Source: Eonycteris spelaea (lineage: Eukaryota > Chordata > Mammalia > Chiroptera > Pteropodidae). From it: a stretch of 64,000 nucleotides of DNA. The stretch covers positions 2,480,001-2,544,000 of the forward strand of contig PUFA01000084.1 of the NCBI GenBank assembly GCA_003508835.1, written 5' to 3'. A model generated the notes under the pieces. The model was not told the origin of the DNA. It did not search any database and saw only the letters and a program-made list of their open reading frames with translations. Positions 51,355 through 62,105 of the stretch are shown here, piece after piece (the first letter of the stretch is position 1; each line of letters begins with the position of its first letter). The position numbers were made by a program, and so were the translations under genes.

Positions 51355-53231
51355 GATAGAATACACCAAAATGGCATAAAGGTTGTGTTTGAGAGATGGG
51401 TCTGTGGGATAATCTTTTCTGTTCTTTTTATTTTTCAATATTTTCCATTTTTATTTTTATTTAATTTGTAATTTTTAAAAGAATCTTTTAAATGAAAAAT
51501 TTGCACAGTGGAGAGAAAGTTATTGATATTCTCTTTCTCTGTCTCTCTCTCTAATGAAGAATAGCTGAAACATTTTCTGTAATAGTCCAGTTTTTACATT
51601 TAGAGGTCAGGGAACCTACTGTGAAGGTTCAGTATTTCTTTCAGACTTAGCCTTGAGCTTAATGATGTTCATGTTGAATTTTTTTCCCCCATCGATGTAC
51701 AGGAACACATTTTATAATTTTTTATATAGTTGGTCCTAAATGAATTTTAAAAATCTGATAATAGATAAGCCTTCTTTTTGATCTGCTCATGGTTTTTTTC
51801 TGGGAAGAAGGTAAATGACTAGAATACATATTTTACCAGACTCCTTTCTGCAATAGCAGAATACTAAATCTGGATGCATTTATGCAGATGAATTTACCTG
51901 TACTGTGACTTCCTTTTTACATGAGAGTATGCCCAAAAGTGTGCCCTAACAATTAGCAACTTCCCTTTGTAGAGATTAAATATTACTGGACAGCTTTCTG
52001 TTATCCTTTGTCTTACTTTTTTGCTTTAGGCGGTCACTCTTGGTGCCAAGACCTCTACAAGTTATAACATAAAACTCAGGGATATTGTTTCCATAGCAAC
52101 ATGACTGTAGTGCAATTGTATCAACAAGTGCAGCCACTTCTACCAACTTAAGCTTGATATCTTCAGATGACAACAGATGGCTAAGTAGCCTACTTCAACT
52201 ATCAGAATGATTCAGTCAAATCATCATTCTTTTCTCCTTTAAAACTATCCTTGAATTCCAATTCTCCTAGGCATTTTCGATTAAGTGGGAGTGAGATATG
52301 TTTAAATAGCTGGTCCTTACACATCCATACAAATACCTTTCTGACCCTTATTCTTGTCACAGATGTAAATAAACACTAGAAAGTGAATGAAGCAGAAAGA
52401 TATGTGGCATTAACAAACACTATAAAAACAAACTCTTTTCTCTGACTCTCTTTTAATGCTGATGTGACATCCTTGAGAGCAAGATTCTGACAAGTTATGC
52501 CTAATATATGGAAGTGCTTAAAAAAATTCTAACTTAAAGTACTTTCAAGTCAAATTATTTTTCATGTAAGATGTTATGTTTTAACATTTTCTAAAGTCAT
52601 ATATTTTCCATTTTTTAATTTTTGGAAAGAGGATACAAAGGAAAAAGTAAACTGGAAAGAAATAAGGTATAAGGAGTAAAAAATTAAAACAGATTAAGGA
52701 AGGATTAAATCTTGTTCTTGTAATCTCTACCATTTCCTTACTAAAGGAGAGTGAAGGAAGACTTGGACCATCTGTGTGATATACATTAAACTGAAATTGC
52801 ATTCAAGTCTCTAGATATCACACTAGAGAGAGCAAAGAGAGTGAGCACAAGCCAAACAGAGCTTGAGGGTGGGGCGGAAGAGATAGAAATCTAGTGAAAT
52901 GGAACAGAAAGCTAATGGTGACCCTAAAGCAAAATTTGGAAGAAAAAGTCTGCTGCGCAAAGGTCAGAAACCCAAATTGGGATGGGTTCTGCCAGTCACC
53001 AGGTAACAGGCGAATAAGGAATCTGAATTCAGTTTGCTCAGTCTATCAGCCTGGCCAGGTGTGAGAACATTCATCAAGTTCTTGATAGACTATAGCACCC
53101 ATCCATGAGAAATCTCATTTCTGGACATTCGGCAGTCCTTGACCTTGAAAGCAGTTCCGGACTGGTAGTCAGTCTAACTTGATAAACGATGATTTCTCAA
53201 AGAGAAATGCAATTCTCCCACTCCACTATGA

Positions 53232-53232
<1 letters not shown>

Positions 53233-53273
<41 letters not shown>

Positions 53274-53277
53274 GCGG
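53233..53277. repeat. (CA)n microsatellite ending in CGCGCGG
   Basis: About 19 CA units run without interruption and end directly in a CGCGCGG cap. Uninterrupted units make it a likely polymorphic marker and a Z-DNA-prone tract. Confidence 0.9.
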
Positions 53278-56200
53278 CTTAAAAATGTATAGTTACATAC
53301 ATAGAAAGACCCATGAATGTGTGACATACTCTTTCCACCAGCAAGTCACTGATAACAGTGGTACACTTGATGAATTCAATATAATTACAGATAACCAACA
53401 CCTGTGCCTGCCCTGCTCTAAAAGTTCCCGGAGAAATCTTGGCTGTCTGACAGGAAGATGTACAAAGGAATCCTTGCCAAAGAATAAGAATACAAATGTT
53501 TATTACAAATAACACCCAGGGTTATGGTTATGTTCTATGCAGAACTTTAGTGGCCAAACCAGAACCCCTGGCCTAGGAATACCAAAATGTGCTATGATTT
53601 TATTTAAATATGTATTTATTTTTATTTTAAACAGTCATTATAACAATAGTTTCTGTTTCCCCATTTTGCATTACTGTAATTGATTTATTGTGTTCTTGTT
53701 CCTCTCACTAAATACTAAATCCCTGTGAAGACAGTGGCTGTGTCACCTCTCTCTCTTTCTTGTGCATCTGTCACAATTCTCTCCTCTCTGTCTCTCTGAA
53801 TGATATGTGATCAATGACTGCTTGTGACATGATTTATTCATCGTCTTCTTTCATTCCTGAAATAATAAAAGTAAAATGAATATGTATGATACTTAATGTT
53901 AGTAAGAATTAATTCTTTCTACAACCAAAAGTAAGCTTAGGTATATGTTATAGATGGGCAAATATAGGCACCTATATGTTAACAAAATATCAAATTTGGG
54001 AATACATTTGAGGCCCATGCATGGATACCTTTTTGTTGTTATCAATATTCTTCTGAGATATTATGATTCTCTATGCACTTTAATATTATAGAAATAGAGC
54101 GACAACTATCTCTAGATTTATTTGTGTCATGGGAAAAGGTCTCTCACCCAGCTGTACTTACCCAACTCAGCAATTAACTATTACTCTGTTCCCTCTATTC
54201 TGATGGAAGCCTACTGTTAAGTAAACTCCCTTAGCACGTCTCGTTCTTCTCCCATCAACTAAATTATATGTTTTCAAGTGTTAAGTATTTTTTCCAAATA
54301 TATTTATGCCAGCTTTATATACTATTGTAATTACATAATTTAACTAATTACTATTTAAAACAAACAAATAATGGGAGCAAAAAGAAAAAGTTGATGTTTA
54401 AATGAAAATTATGTTAAATGCTTTGGGCATATTTGTTAAAGGTAAGCTAGAAAAAAATGCTGTTGAATTAGGTGGGGAGGGTGAGACAACTGTGTAAGAC
54501 TCAGAGAAAATTGTAAAAATCCGGAGGAATTTCATACTTGGATTTTTCATACATAAGTTTTTATAAGAAAGATAATGGGCCTATTTGAAGAAAGGGGCTT
54601 GGTCTTACATTAAAATTGTGGAAAATATGTGTACAATTTGTAAGCGGTAAGTCAAAAAAAGTGTTGAAGATATGTATATATTTTTAGAAAAATAATGATC
54701 TTCCTTAATAGACTTTTAAAAATTGACTTATACTAAGATGGCTACATATAGGTCTTCTATTCTTTATTAGCCCTTGAATTTATTCAATTTCAAATAATAC
54801 TTATTTTTGTTCATAAGATTCAGGAGATTCTCTCAGAACGGCAACTTTAACATATTTATTTATTGATTTATTCCCTTTATTGTGACTACATGCTTAAAAC
54901 AATACTTAATGATGCCATGACTACATTCAGAGCTTGCAATTGAATAAGGAAGATATGCTACCTATATATACAACTATAGACAATTATTTGTAAGTTGTAC
55001 AAAGCAAAATCTGCTGGGGCTTACTTCCAGAAGCACAGGTGAAAGACTCATTTCTTTATTAAAAGGATATTTTTAGATATACTTTTTAGGTACCAAGAAC
55101 TATGTTTAGTTCCAAGGACGTAGTGGAATAAGACAGACAAGTCCTTGTCTCATGGTTATATGAGATGTTTCTTGAATATAAGTAGGATTGCCATAGGTAA
55201 ACACAGGGTTCGAAGAAAATAAATGATGAGGTGACTTCAGTATATGCAGGAAGAGGCTCAAAATTTGTTGAGGGATTAGTGAGTAATTTGGCTAGAGGAT
55301 GAGGTATCTGTGGAAGTGTAGTGAGAGATAAGGATGAAAATTATGTAATCATTTCTTTTGATGTAAAAACAATTAATAAAAAAATTCTCCCTGTGCCTTT
55401 ATGAGCCTATTTCTTCTTTAGTAAAGTGCAGGCAATTGTCAGGCTCTATGGTCATCAAGGTCCTTTTACAGGTCACAGTTGTTTTTGTTTTTTTTTTTTT
55501 TTATTCTGAATTCAAATTCCCCTTTGTTGTCATTGGAACACAATCAAAAACCAAAAACCTTCCTTCCAAGTTTGATTTGTTCTTAGGCTCTCATCATGGG
55601 CTGGAATTAACACAGGGGGACAAAGAAATGGAATTTCTAATCCCCGTTGCTCAATGCAGGTTTCAAGTCCTGCTATGGCACTCCATTAATTGCTAAAAGC
55701 ACAACATAAAAAAGTACAGAAGAACACGAGAGAAGAAACCAGAAGGCTTTTTAACTCCATTTGTTTCCTATCGTTCCCTGTTTTTAAGAGTGTGTTTCCT
55801 CCGCATCACCCCCACTCCTGCCTGAGCTTTACAAAGAAAAGTGTCATCTAGATTTGGAATTTATAGCTTCTTCTCCTTTTATGTTATTTGCTTTTATAGT
55901 TTAGGCTTTACAAATTCTAAGACTATGTCTATATAATGCCCCAAAAGATTTATTGGGCAACAAATTTGCTTGGCCATTTGCATCCTAATGGCAGAGGCAT
56001 TTTCTTCAGCCAGAATAGTTTATTTTCTTTTCAGTTGCAAATGGGAATATTTTAAGGGAAAAGAAGTTATTTTGGTTCAAAGGGGGATATTATAGCTCCT
56101 CATTTCTGACACCTGTCAACTTCCCGCCTCAGCAAGTGTTCTTTATTGGTCAGAAATTAATGCCTTGACTCAAATGACCCCAGGCTGTATTATCTAGTCT

Positions 56201-56519
56201 TCATCTAAAATAAAATAAACTTTGGAGTTCTGTTTTCTAGTTTTATGTAAATAGTTTAAAATTATACCATATACAGCAGAGAAAGTATTATAGAAAAGGG
56301 TTGGTGGGAAACCTTACTTTAGTTTGTGTACATAGAGCATTATAATAGGAATTAGAAGGACTAAGTTCTATATCTTTTGTTTAGTTGTATGGCTTTTAGA
56401 CACATTGCTTGAGTTTTGGAAACCTTAGTCTTTCTCATAAAATAGGAGGCGGGGAGTGGGTTTAGGGAAAGGTAGACAGTGAGTGGTGGCATTGAGGTAG
56501 TTTCATGGGTCAATCTTCA
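53278..56519. other. Intergenic, mostly unassigned; two probable L2 fragments
   Basis: No gene is recognised. L2-like text occurs at 53690-53830 (sense, with AATCCCTGTGAAGACAGTGG) and 55088-55160 (antisense, AGGTACCAAGAACTATGTTT). The open frames at 53189-53512 and 55436-55696 cross a CA microsatellite and a poly(T) run and show no domain. Confidence 0.4.
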
Positions 56520-56620
56520 ATGAGTAGTTAAACTTATACATGTTATTTCAATAGATACTCACAGTACCCTTAAGAGAACTAGAGCTCAAAAAAGTTGGAT
56601 TATTTGCCCGGGTGTTAGAA
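56520..56620 (-). repeat. MIR SINE fragment next to LTR copy 3
   Basis: ACTCACAGTACCCTTAAGAG, then AGCTCAAAAAAGTTGGATTA and TTTGCCC, is a diverged antisense MIR core. It stops at the LTR. Confidence 0.4.
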
Positions 56621-56622
56621 GA

Positions 56623-57013
56623 TGTTGTCGAAAGGATGCAACTGCTGGTTGTGTGTCGCACGAGTGTCCCATGAGCTGGACCTGGGCAATCAGAGGCTTC
56701 TTACCCATCCTCTGTCTTGGGAATGTACATTACGCCCACCGTTCCATGACTGGAGCACATTTTCAAGTACACAGCCTTTGAGAGAGCAAGGTGTTGTTGA
56801 GATCCTCTGGTTTGAATATGTGGACTGAACCCAGTTTTAAGGACTCTGTATAAACTTAAGATTCTGGAGACAGGGTGCAGAGATCTACTTGTCTTGCTGC
56901 CACCCAAGACAAGCCTCATATATAAGTTCCCTGGCTTATTAAAACTGCCATCTACCAATCTGGAGTGGTCTGCAGTCCCTCATTGCCCTTTGTGTGCAGG
57001 GGGCCAGTTTGCA
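56623..57013 (+). mobile_element. ERV solo LTR, copy 3 of a local family
   Basis: It begins TGTTGTCG and ends CCAGTTTGCA, giving TG...CA termini. It shares ordered blocks with copies 1 and 2: GGGCAATCAGAGGC, CGCCCACCGTT, TTTCAAGT, TGTATAAACTTAAGAT (TATA-like, about 56848), GTGCAGAGATCTACTTG, an ATTAAA polyadenylation word near 56938 and GGAGTGGTCTGCAG. No internal retroviral genes are attached, so it is a solo LTR. Clear target duplications were not resolved. Confidence 0.75.
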
Positions 57014-59375
57014 AACCAATACCAGGGACACATACTCAGTGAACAGAAAACTCCATTTGTGTTTGAGGTTACAGCTAGATTTTTCTTCTATAGCACACCA
57101 TACTTTCTCATCTAAAGTTCCTTCAAGTAGTCAAGTTCTGTCACATGAAACTGTACTGTTTGGGTCCTTGACAAAACAATTTCCAGCCTTTTCTTCTTTA
57201 ATTGTAAACATCTAGGGTAAAATACATCAAAGGCAAGAAGACGAACTTCTACCTTCTAAAATTTTCTCCATTGCTGTTTTAATGAGCTCATGTTCATGAA
57301 GTAGTTTCATGACTTTAATGTATTATTATTGTTAGTTGAGCACAATTACCCACTCTAGGCTTTTTGAATGGAGCTCAACTTGTTTCATTTCAGATGCCCA
57401 CAAAATTCTGCATTCTCGTTCTTTATTCTCTGCTTCTACTTAAATTATGAAACCATTTCCAAGATCTGTGAAAATTGCTCTATAAGGCATTGGGACAGTC
57501 AAAAGAAACCTGCAAACTCTGTTCTGGAAGATATTGCCTAAGGTCAAATAGTGGGAGTATAATACAGGCAGGAATGAATGGCAGCCTTATACCATTACAG
57601 GAGGGAGTTCTTTTGTTTAGAGGGGGAAAAAAACAGCTCTGATGTAGGAAAGGTCAAAATAGGCAATCTCTCTGTTTATAAAAAAACAAACTTTTTTTTT
57701 TTTGACTCATTGTCTCAATATAGCATATTAAAAGGTCTCTGGACAAAATGCACTTCTACACACAAAAATTGTACTTGCAATGAAAGTTTTTCTTTTTCTT
57801 TTTTAAAAAAGGATTTGCTAACACTTCATAGAAAACTTGGAAAAGTATTCTATTTAGAGGTAGTTTTGCTGACTCAATATATCATGCATTTGGTATTTCC
57901 TCTCTTGATTTTATTTTGGGGATATTAATATAAAACCTGTTGTTTTTAAAAAAAATCTTTCTACCAATGTCACCATAATAAAAATAAATAAACAAACAAA
58001 CAAATAAATAAATAAATTGAAAATAACTTTTTTAGGATTAATCTTATAGTTTTGGTGGAATAATCCATAATAAAAGCAGTTTAGACACATATGTTTGTTT
58101 AAATATCCTTCCCACTCACTGGGGAAGGTAGGTGGGGTCTACTGAAATAAGATGTGAGAAGGGAGCTCAAGTGTCTCTAGGGTTCCTTTGAGTGGGAGAG
58201 GACTTTTCTTTCCCTATAAGGGAATTGGAATCTAAGTGAAAGGCATAGAGTTGATAAAGGCATCCAGTGCTACTAGCTATTTTTTAAAAAACCTGTTTTA
58301 CTTCCTACTCAAAAAGGGAGAGTCCAGCTGAAAGTTGCAGGGGGTGGGAGGAAGAGGGGCACCTTTTAGTAGTTCTAGACACAGCAGAACACAAATCTTT
58401 TGATAGAATGCAAATGACTTAACAGCAGTACCAGGAAGCTTCTCAGAGCAAATTACCATCCCATCACTGAGAATTAGCAATGGAAGTTGATAGACTTTAT
58501 CAACTTGGAGATTTTTTTGGAGTGGAAGGGCAGCTGCAGGGAAGGGAATAAAATACTAGGAAAACTTCTGTGTCTATAATTAATTTTTCCCAATGCTATG
58601 TGTGGCTTTGTAACCAAAATTAGCTTTTTAGGACAACAGTGGTGATGCAGAATCACAAAATTTCTACCTATTTATGGAACAATGTGCATATATAAAGGCA
58701 TGTCTTTCATCATGATGTTAGAAAAGATTTCATCGACACTGTTACATAAGCTGAACTTCACAATATATGGGTAAATTTTTGCAATCGGAAAAAAATACGC
58801 AAGTCTTCAATGTTCCTGAACTCTGACAATGCATCAGATCGACCTGTTGCCTGACTTAAAAGCTTCTGGGGATAGAGCCTGAATATCTGCTGTTTACAAA
58901 ATTTCTACAAGTGACTGTACCCAACCACTTTTCCATGTTATAAAATGTGTCCCTGAACTAAAGTTAAAGATATGGGCAGAAATAGAATAGGATACATTCT
59001 TCCCTCTAGAAAAGAATATCTGTGAGAAAAAAAGTCTCAAAGTATACATTACAATTTTAAAAAATCTTTGATAAAAATGTTTGAGCAATTGTCATATGAA
59101 TACATAAGTGCTCTGTGGCACCAACACAATTATTCAATTGTTAGCTACATTCAAGAAATATCTGTCCTGCATCTTGCACTCTCCTAGGCTCTATTTGGTT
59201 TCAAGATAATTGACAAGTGTGTTTACAATCAATTTGGAAAAATATGATACTAACACAGAAATAAGAGATTGATTCTTTAAAGCAATACAGAAACAAATAG
59301 AAAGATATTATAGTTAGCTACAGTATATGTTTCAGTGAAATGTTTAAGCATCAAGAAAAATTTGAGATAACTTCC
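57014..59375. other. Intergenic, mostly unassigned
   Basis: No gene is recognised. Small features include an (AAAT/AAAC)n tract at 57976-58018 and poly(T)/poly(A) runs near 57690 and 57804. The open frame at 57578-57928 has no recognisable domain and is low complexity, so I treat it as chance. Confidence 0.4.
57976..58018. repeat. (AAAT/AAAC)n microsatellite
   Basis: Perfect tetranucleotide runs of AAAT and AAAC follow AATAAAAA. It could be the tail of an unrecognised SINE, but no 5S or tRNA-like head was found just upstream. Confidence 0.7.
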
Positions 59376-59388
59376 AAATAACTGTTGG

Positions 59389-59571
59389 GTCCATGGCCAT
59401 GCTACCCTGAACAAGCCTGATCCCATCTGATCTCAGAAGCTAAGCAGGGTTGGGCCTGGTTAGTACTTGGATGGGAGACCACCTAGGAAGTCCAGGTGGT
59501 ATAGGCATAAAAAATAAGGGATTGTAAGCTGACAAGGTCCTTGCAATCTGTGAGTCCAACCAAGGGTTGCC

Positions 59572-59600
<29 letters not shown>
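59389..59600 (+). mobile_element. 5S rRNA-derived SINE, long form (fruit-bat type)
   Basis: The head (59389-59507) is a near-complete 5S rRNA gene copy, starting GTCCATGGCCATGCTACCCT and keeping the internal promoter words AAGCTAAGCAGGGTTGGGCC and GGTTAGTACTTGGATGGGAG. A non-5S body of about 60 bases (59508-59570) and an (AAAT)n tail follow. The 13-base target duplication AAATAACTGTTGG is perfect at 59376-59388 and 59601-59613 and abuts the 5S start exactly. Known: 5S-derived SINEs occur in fruit bats, mobilised by L1. Its length differs from the other copy because of the extra body. Confidence 0.92.
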
Positions 59601-59606
<6 letters not shown>

Positions 59607-59674
59607 CTGTTGGAATCCATTCCAAGTATAGGGTAGGGAAATCACAAAGTATGTTTAACACACTTCTTGGCTCT

Positions 59675-59762
59675 GGCAAATTCAAATCTCAACTGTATGA
59701 CCTTAGCAAGTCATGTGACTTCCCTAGGACTCATTTCCTTACCTAATAAAGGTGCTTAGGCT
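59675..59762 (+). repeat. MIR SINE fragment
   Basis: The sense MIR core is visible: CTGTATGACCTTAGCAAGTC, ATGTGACTTCCCTAGG and CTCATTTCCTTACC. Confidence 0.6.
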
Positions 59763-59763
59763 A

Positions 59764-59992
59764 ATAAGTGGTCTCCACAGGGGTGTAGAGTAGGGATGGG
59801 GAGATTATTTCCCCAGGGAACATGTGGACTATCTGGAGATATTTTTGATGATCGCAATTTGGGGGTGGGGTTGCTAGTGGCATCTAGTGGGTAGAAGCCA
59901 GGGATCATGCTAAATAGTACAATGCACAGGACAGTCCCCCACAACAAAGACTTATCCGGTTTAAAATGCCAATAGGGCTGAAATTGAGCTTA
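59764..59992 (+). mobile_element. MER20 (hAT-Charlie non-autonomous DNA transposon)
   Basis: The middle and right parts are well kept: TGGCATCTAGTGGGTAGAAG, CAGGGATCATGCTAAATAGT, ACAATGCACAGGACAGTCCC and CAACAAAGACTTATCCGG. The left end is more diverged. Confidence 0.85.
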
Positions 59993-60027
59993 AAGATTTC
60001 TCAAAGCTCTTACTTTGTTGTTCTTCG

Positions 60028-60204
60028 ATAATGTTCCTCAATCATTAGAAGGCACAAGAATCGCCTAGAGAAATTAGTTAAGTGCCAATTATTAGACCCC
60101 TATGTCCAAATATGTTGGTCTTTGACTAAGTAATCTGGATTTTTAGCATGTACACTAAGTGATTGTATTGTATCTGAGTCCTCAGATTACATTTTGAGAA
60201 ACCT
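60028..60204 (+). mobile_element. MER5A-type hAT-Charlie MITE
   Basis: GTTCCTCAATCATTAGAAGG, ACAAGAATCGCCTAG, a central GTAATCTGG region and the terminal TTACATTTTGAGAAAC fit a diverged MER5A. Confidence 0.6.
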
Positions 60205-60309
60205 TACTAAGATATACATTGACGTTGAAGAAATCTAGGTTGATTCTTAAAAATAAAGCTGCTAGACTTTATTAGTACATCATGAGTCATTCAGCAGCCT
60301 GAGGAGACT

Positions 60310-60405
60310 TATACAAGGTGTCACAATTTGTTAGAGGCAAGGTAGACCTGAATCCACCTAGGTCTGGCTCCAAAGTCCATACTCTGACTACTATACAAAC
60401 TGCCT
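60310..60405 (-). repeat. MIR SINE fragment
   Basis: GAATCCACCTAGGTCTGGCTCCAAAGTCCATACTCTGACTACTATAC-like text at 60351-60398 corresponds to the antisense tRNA-like head of MIR. Confidence 0.5.
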
Positions 60406-60564
60406 TCGTAAGACAAATATGCAGTACATGGGACTAAAATAAGATCAGGCATTCTGGAAGACAGGATCTCCACCAGTGAGAGAAAAAGAGAATGTAAATT
60501 GTTAAAGGTAAGACAAGAGTTTCAGAGGACCTTGAATTAGAAAGTGAGGAATCTGAAATCAATC

Positions 60565-60707
60565 TGGTGTTTCTCAGCCCTAGTTACAGATTAGAATCAC
60601 CTTGGGATCTTTAAATCCTAATGATATGAGGGCCCCAACCCAGAGATTCTGATCTAATTGGTCTAGGTACTTCTAATCTGTACCCAGAAGACCACCGGCA
60701 ACCACTG
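60565..60707 (+). mobile_element. MER5A-type hAT-Charlie MITE
   Basis: TGGTGTTTCTCAGCCCTAG at the left, TTAGAATCACCTTGGGATC, the central CCCAGAGATTCTGATCTAAT and a terminal CAACCACTG together define a MER5A copy. The termini are inverted repeats. Confidence 0.8.
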
Positions 60708-60717
60708 TAAATCATAA

Positions 60718-60860
60718 ATAGGTAAGAGTCTTAAAGAAAATGTTTAAGGGGATTAACCTGATGATAATGTATAGACAAGAATAGAGCATGGAGAATGGAG
60801 GAAGGGGATCAGCTGGGAGACTATTGTAGGAGTCTAGACGTGTGGGGATAAAGACCTACA
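60718..60860 (-). repeat. L2 LINE fragment
   Basis: GGGATTAACCTGATGATAAT, then GAGCATGGAGAATGG and GACTATTGTAGGAGTCTAG, matches the same internal L2 region seen at 48535-48910, in the same orientation. Confidence 0.5.
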
Positions 60861-60904
60861 CTCAGGAGATGGCTTAGAAACAGCACTGAAGTCAGGAGGC
60901 TTCC

Positions 60905-61055
60905 CTCAGCTCTTTAGGTATTACTCTTATTGGCCCGTTGTGTGCCATGGAAAAGTCTCTTAATTTTCTGTATCCATCTCTCAATAACACAAAAGAGTAA
61001 ATATTGTTCCTGACTATACCATGGAATTGTTATGAGATTCAAATTAGATAATTGA
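60905..61055 (+). repeat. MIR SINE fragment (probable)
   Basis: The GTTATGAGATTCAAATTAGATAAT block near 61028 follows the sense MIR region after the poly-pyrimidine core. The match is weak before that. Confidence 0.4.
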
Positions 61056-61067
61056 AAATTAGACATT

Positions 61068-61270
61068 TTTGAAATTGTGATTTTGATTTGCATTTCCCTA
61101 ATAGCTAGTGATGTTGAGCATCTTTTCATGTATTTATTGGCCAGTTGTATGTCCTCTAGGGAGAAGTGTCTGTTCAGGTCCACTGCCCATTTTTGATTGG
61201 ATCATTTTTTGTTGTTGAGTCGTATGATTTCTTTGTATATTTTGGATATTAGGCCCTTATTGGAAGTGTT
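61068..61270 (-). mobile_element. L1 fragment (ORF2 3' region)
   Basis: Antisense L1 hallmarks are present: GATTTTGATTTGCATTTCCC, GAGCATCTTTTCATGT and TTTTGGATATTAGGCCC. Both L1 ends are missing and no target duplications were found. Confidence 0.8.
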
Positions 61271-61400
61271 GCTAATGCACAATACGTATTCAACATATGA
61301 AAATGGTGGCAGTGGATCTGGAAAAAAGACAGCCAAGACATGTTCACATTTATGAGACTGATGACCAACTGAACTCAGAGGAGTGAAAGATATTCCAAAA

Positions 61401-61624
61401 CAGGGTTCCCCAGCCCCGGAGCTGTGGACCAGTACCAGTCTGTGGCCTGTCAGGAACCAGGCTGCACAGCAAAAGGTGAACTGCAGGCAACCAAGTGAAA
61501 CTTCATTTGTATTTGCAGTTGCTCCCGAGTGCTAGCATCACTGCCTCAGCTCCACCTCAGATCATTAGGCCTTAGCTTCTCATAGGACCACTGGTCTCTG
61601 GTGCCAAAAGTTTGGTGACCACTG
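61401..61624 (+). mobile_element. MER1-type short hAT-Charlie element (internally deleted)
   Basis: It begins CAGGGTTCCCCAGCCCCGG and ends TTTGGTGACCACTG, forming inverted termini like those of the long Charlie element at 26329-28930. The subterminal block with CTGTGGCCTGTCAGGAACC is also shared. At 224 bases it is a deletion derivative with no coding capacity. Flanks TTCCAAAA and TTCTGAAG agree at 5 of 8 positions. Confidence 0.8.
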
Positions 61625-61727
61625 TTCTGAAGGTATGAGCCTGTGGAATTGTGTGATCTTTCTCACAGAAGTAGGGAAGTTGGCAATAGGGAATAACTCC
61701 TGATGGAAAATGGCAGTGGGTGAAGAT

Positions 61728-61946
61728 CAGAGGTTCTCAACTGGGGGCGATTTTGCTCTCTTGGAAGCCTTTGGCAATGCCTGGAGACATTTTTTGGGCT
61801 GTCATGATGTGTGTGTTGAAGGCGCTACTGTCATCTAGTAGGTAGAGGCCAGGGATGCTGCTAAACATCATATAGTGCCCAAGACAGCCTCCTACAGCAA
61901 AGAATTAACTGGGGCAATGTCGGTAGTAATATAGTTGAGAAACCAG
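61728..61946 (+). mobile_element. MER20 (hAT-Charlie non-autonomous DNA transposon)
   Basis: It starts CAGAGGTTCTCAACTGGGGG, contains the CTGGAGACATTTTT and GGTAGAGGCCAGGGATG blocks, and ends near AGTTGAGAAACCAG, about 219 bases in all, the usual MER20 length. Flanking 8-mers (GTGAAGAT and ACATAGAT) are compatible with a decayed target duplication. MER20 copies are known to act as regulatory elements in some eutherian tissues. Confidence 0.85.
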
Positions 61947-61949
61947 ACA

Positions 61950-62105
61950 TAGATATTACAGAGTTGGAATGGGCCAATGAAATTCAGTGGTTAAATGACT
62001 TGGGTTAGGTCCCCAACAAGTGGAGTTCTCAGTGACAGAAACGAAATCCAGCTCACCTGACTGTCAGACAGTGTTCTTTAATGGGAAACCTATCTGACCT
62101 CTCAC
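61950..62105 (-). repeat. MIR SINE fragment
   Basis: The stretch follows the antisense MIR core: an ACAG-type start, TTAAATGACTTGGG, an AGTGGAGTT region and GAAATCCAGCTCACCTGACTG, with the tRNA-like head towards the right. It is old and diverged. Confidence 0.55.

Larger units (their letters stand above)
50398..53232. other. Intergenic, mostly unassigned
   Basis: Apart from the MIR fragment and purine tract listed separately, I recognise nothing. The minus-strand frame 51235-51438 is only the reverse of the GA tract, and 50554-50820 has no recognisable domain. Confidence 0.4.

Noticed and set aside
59571..59605. (AAAT)n array as an independent microsatellite
   Set aside because: It is the tail of the 5S SINE, bounded by the right target duplication.
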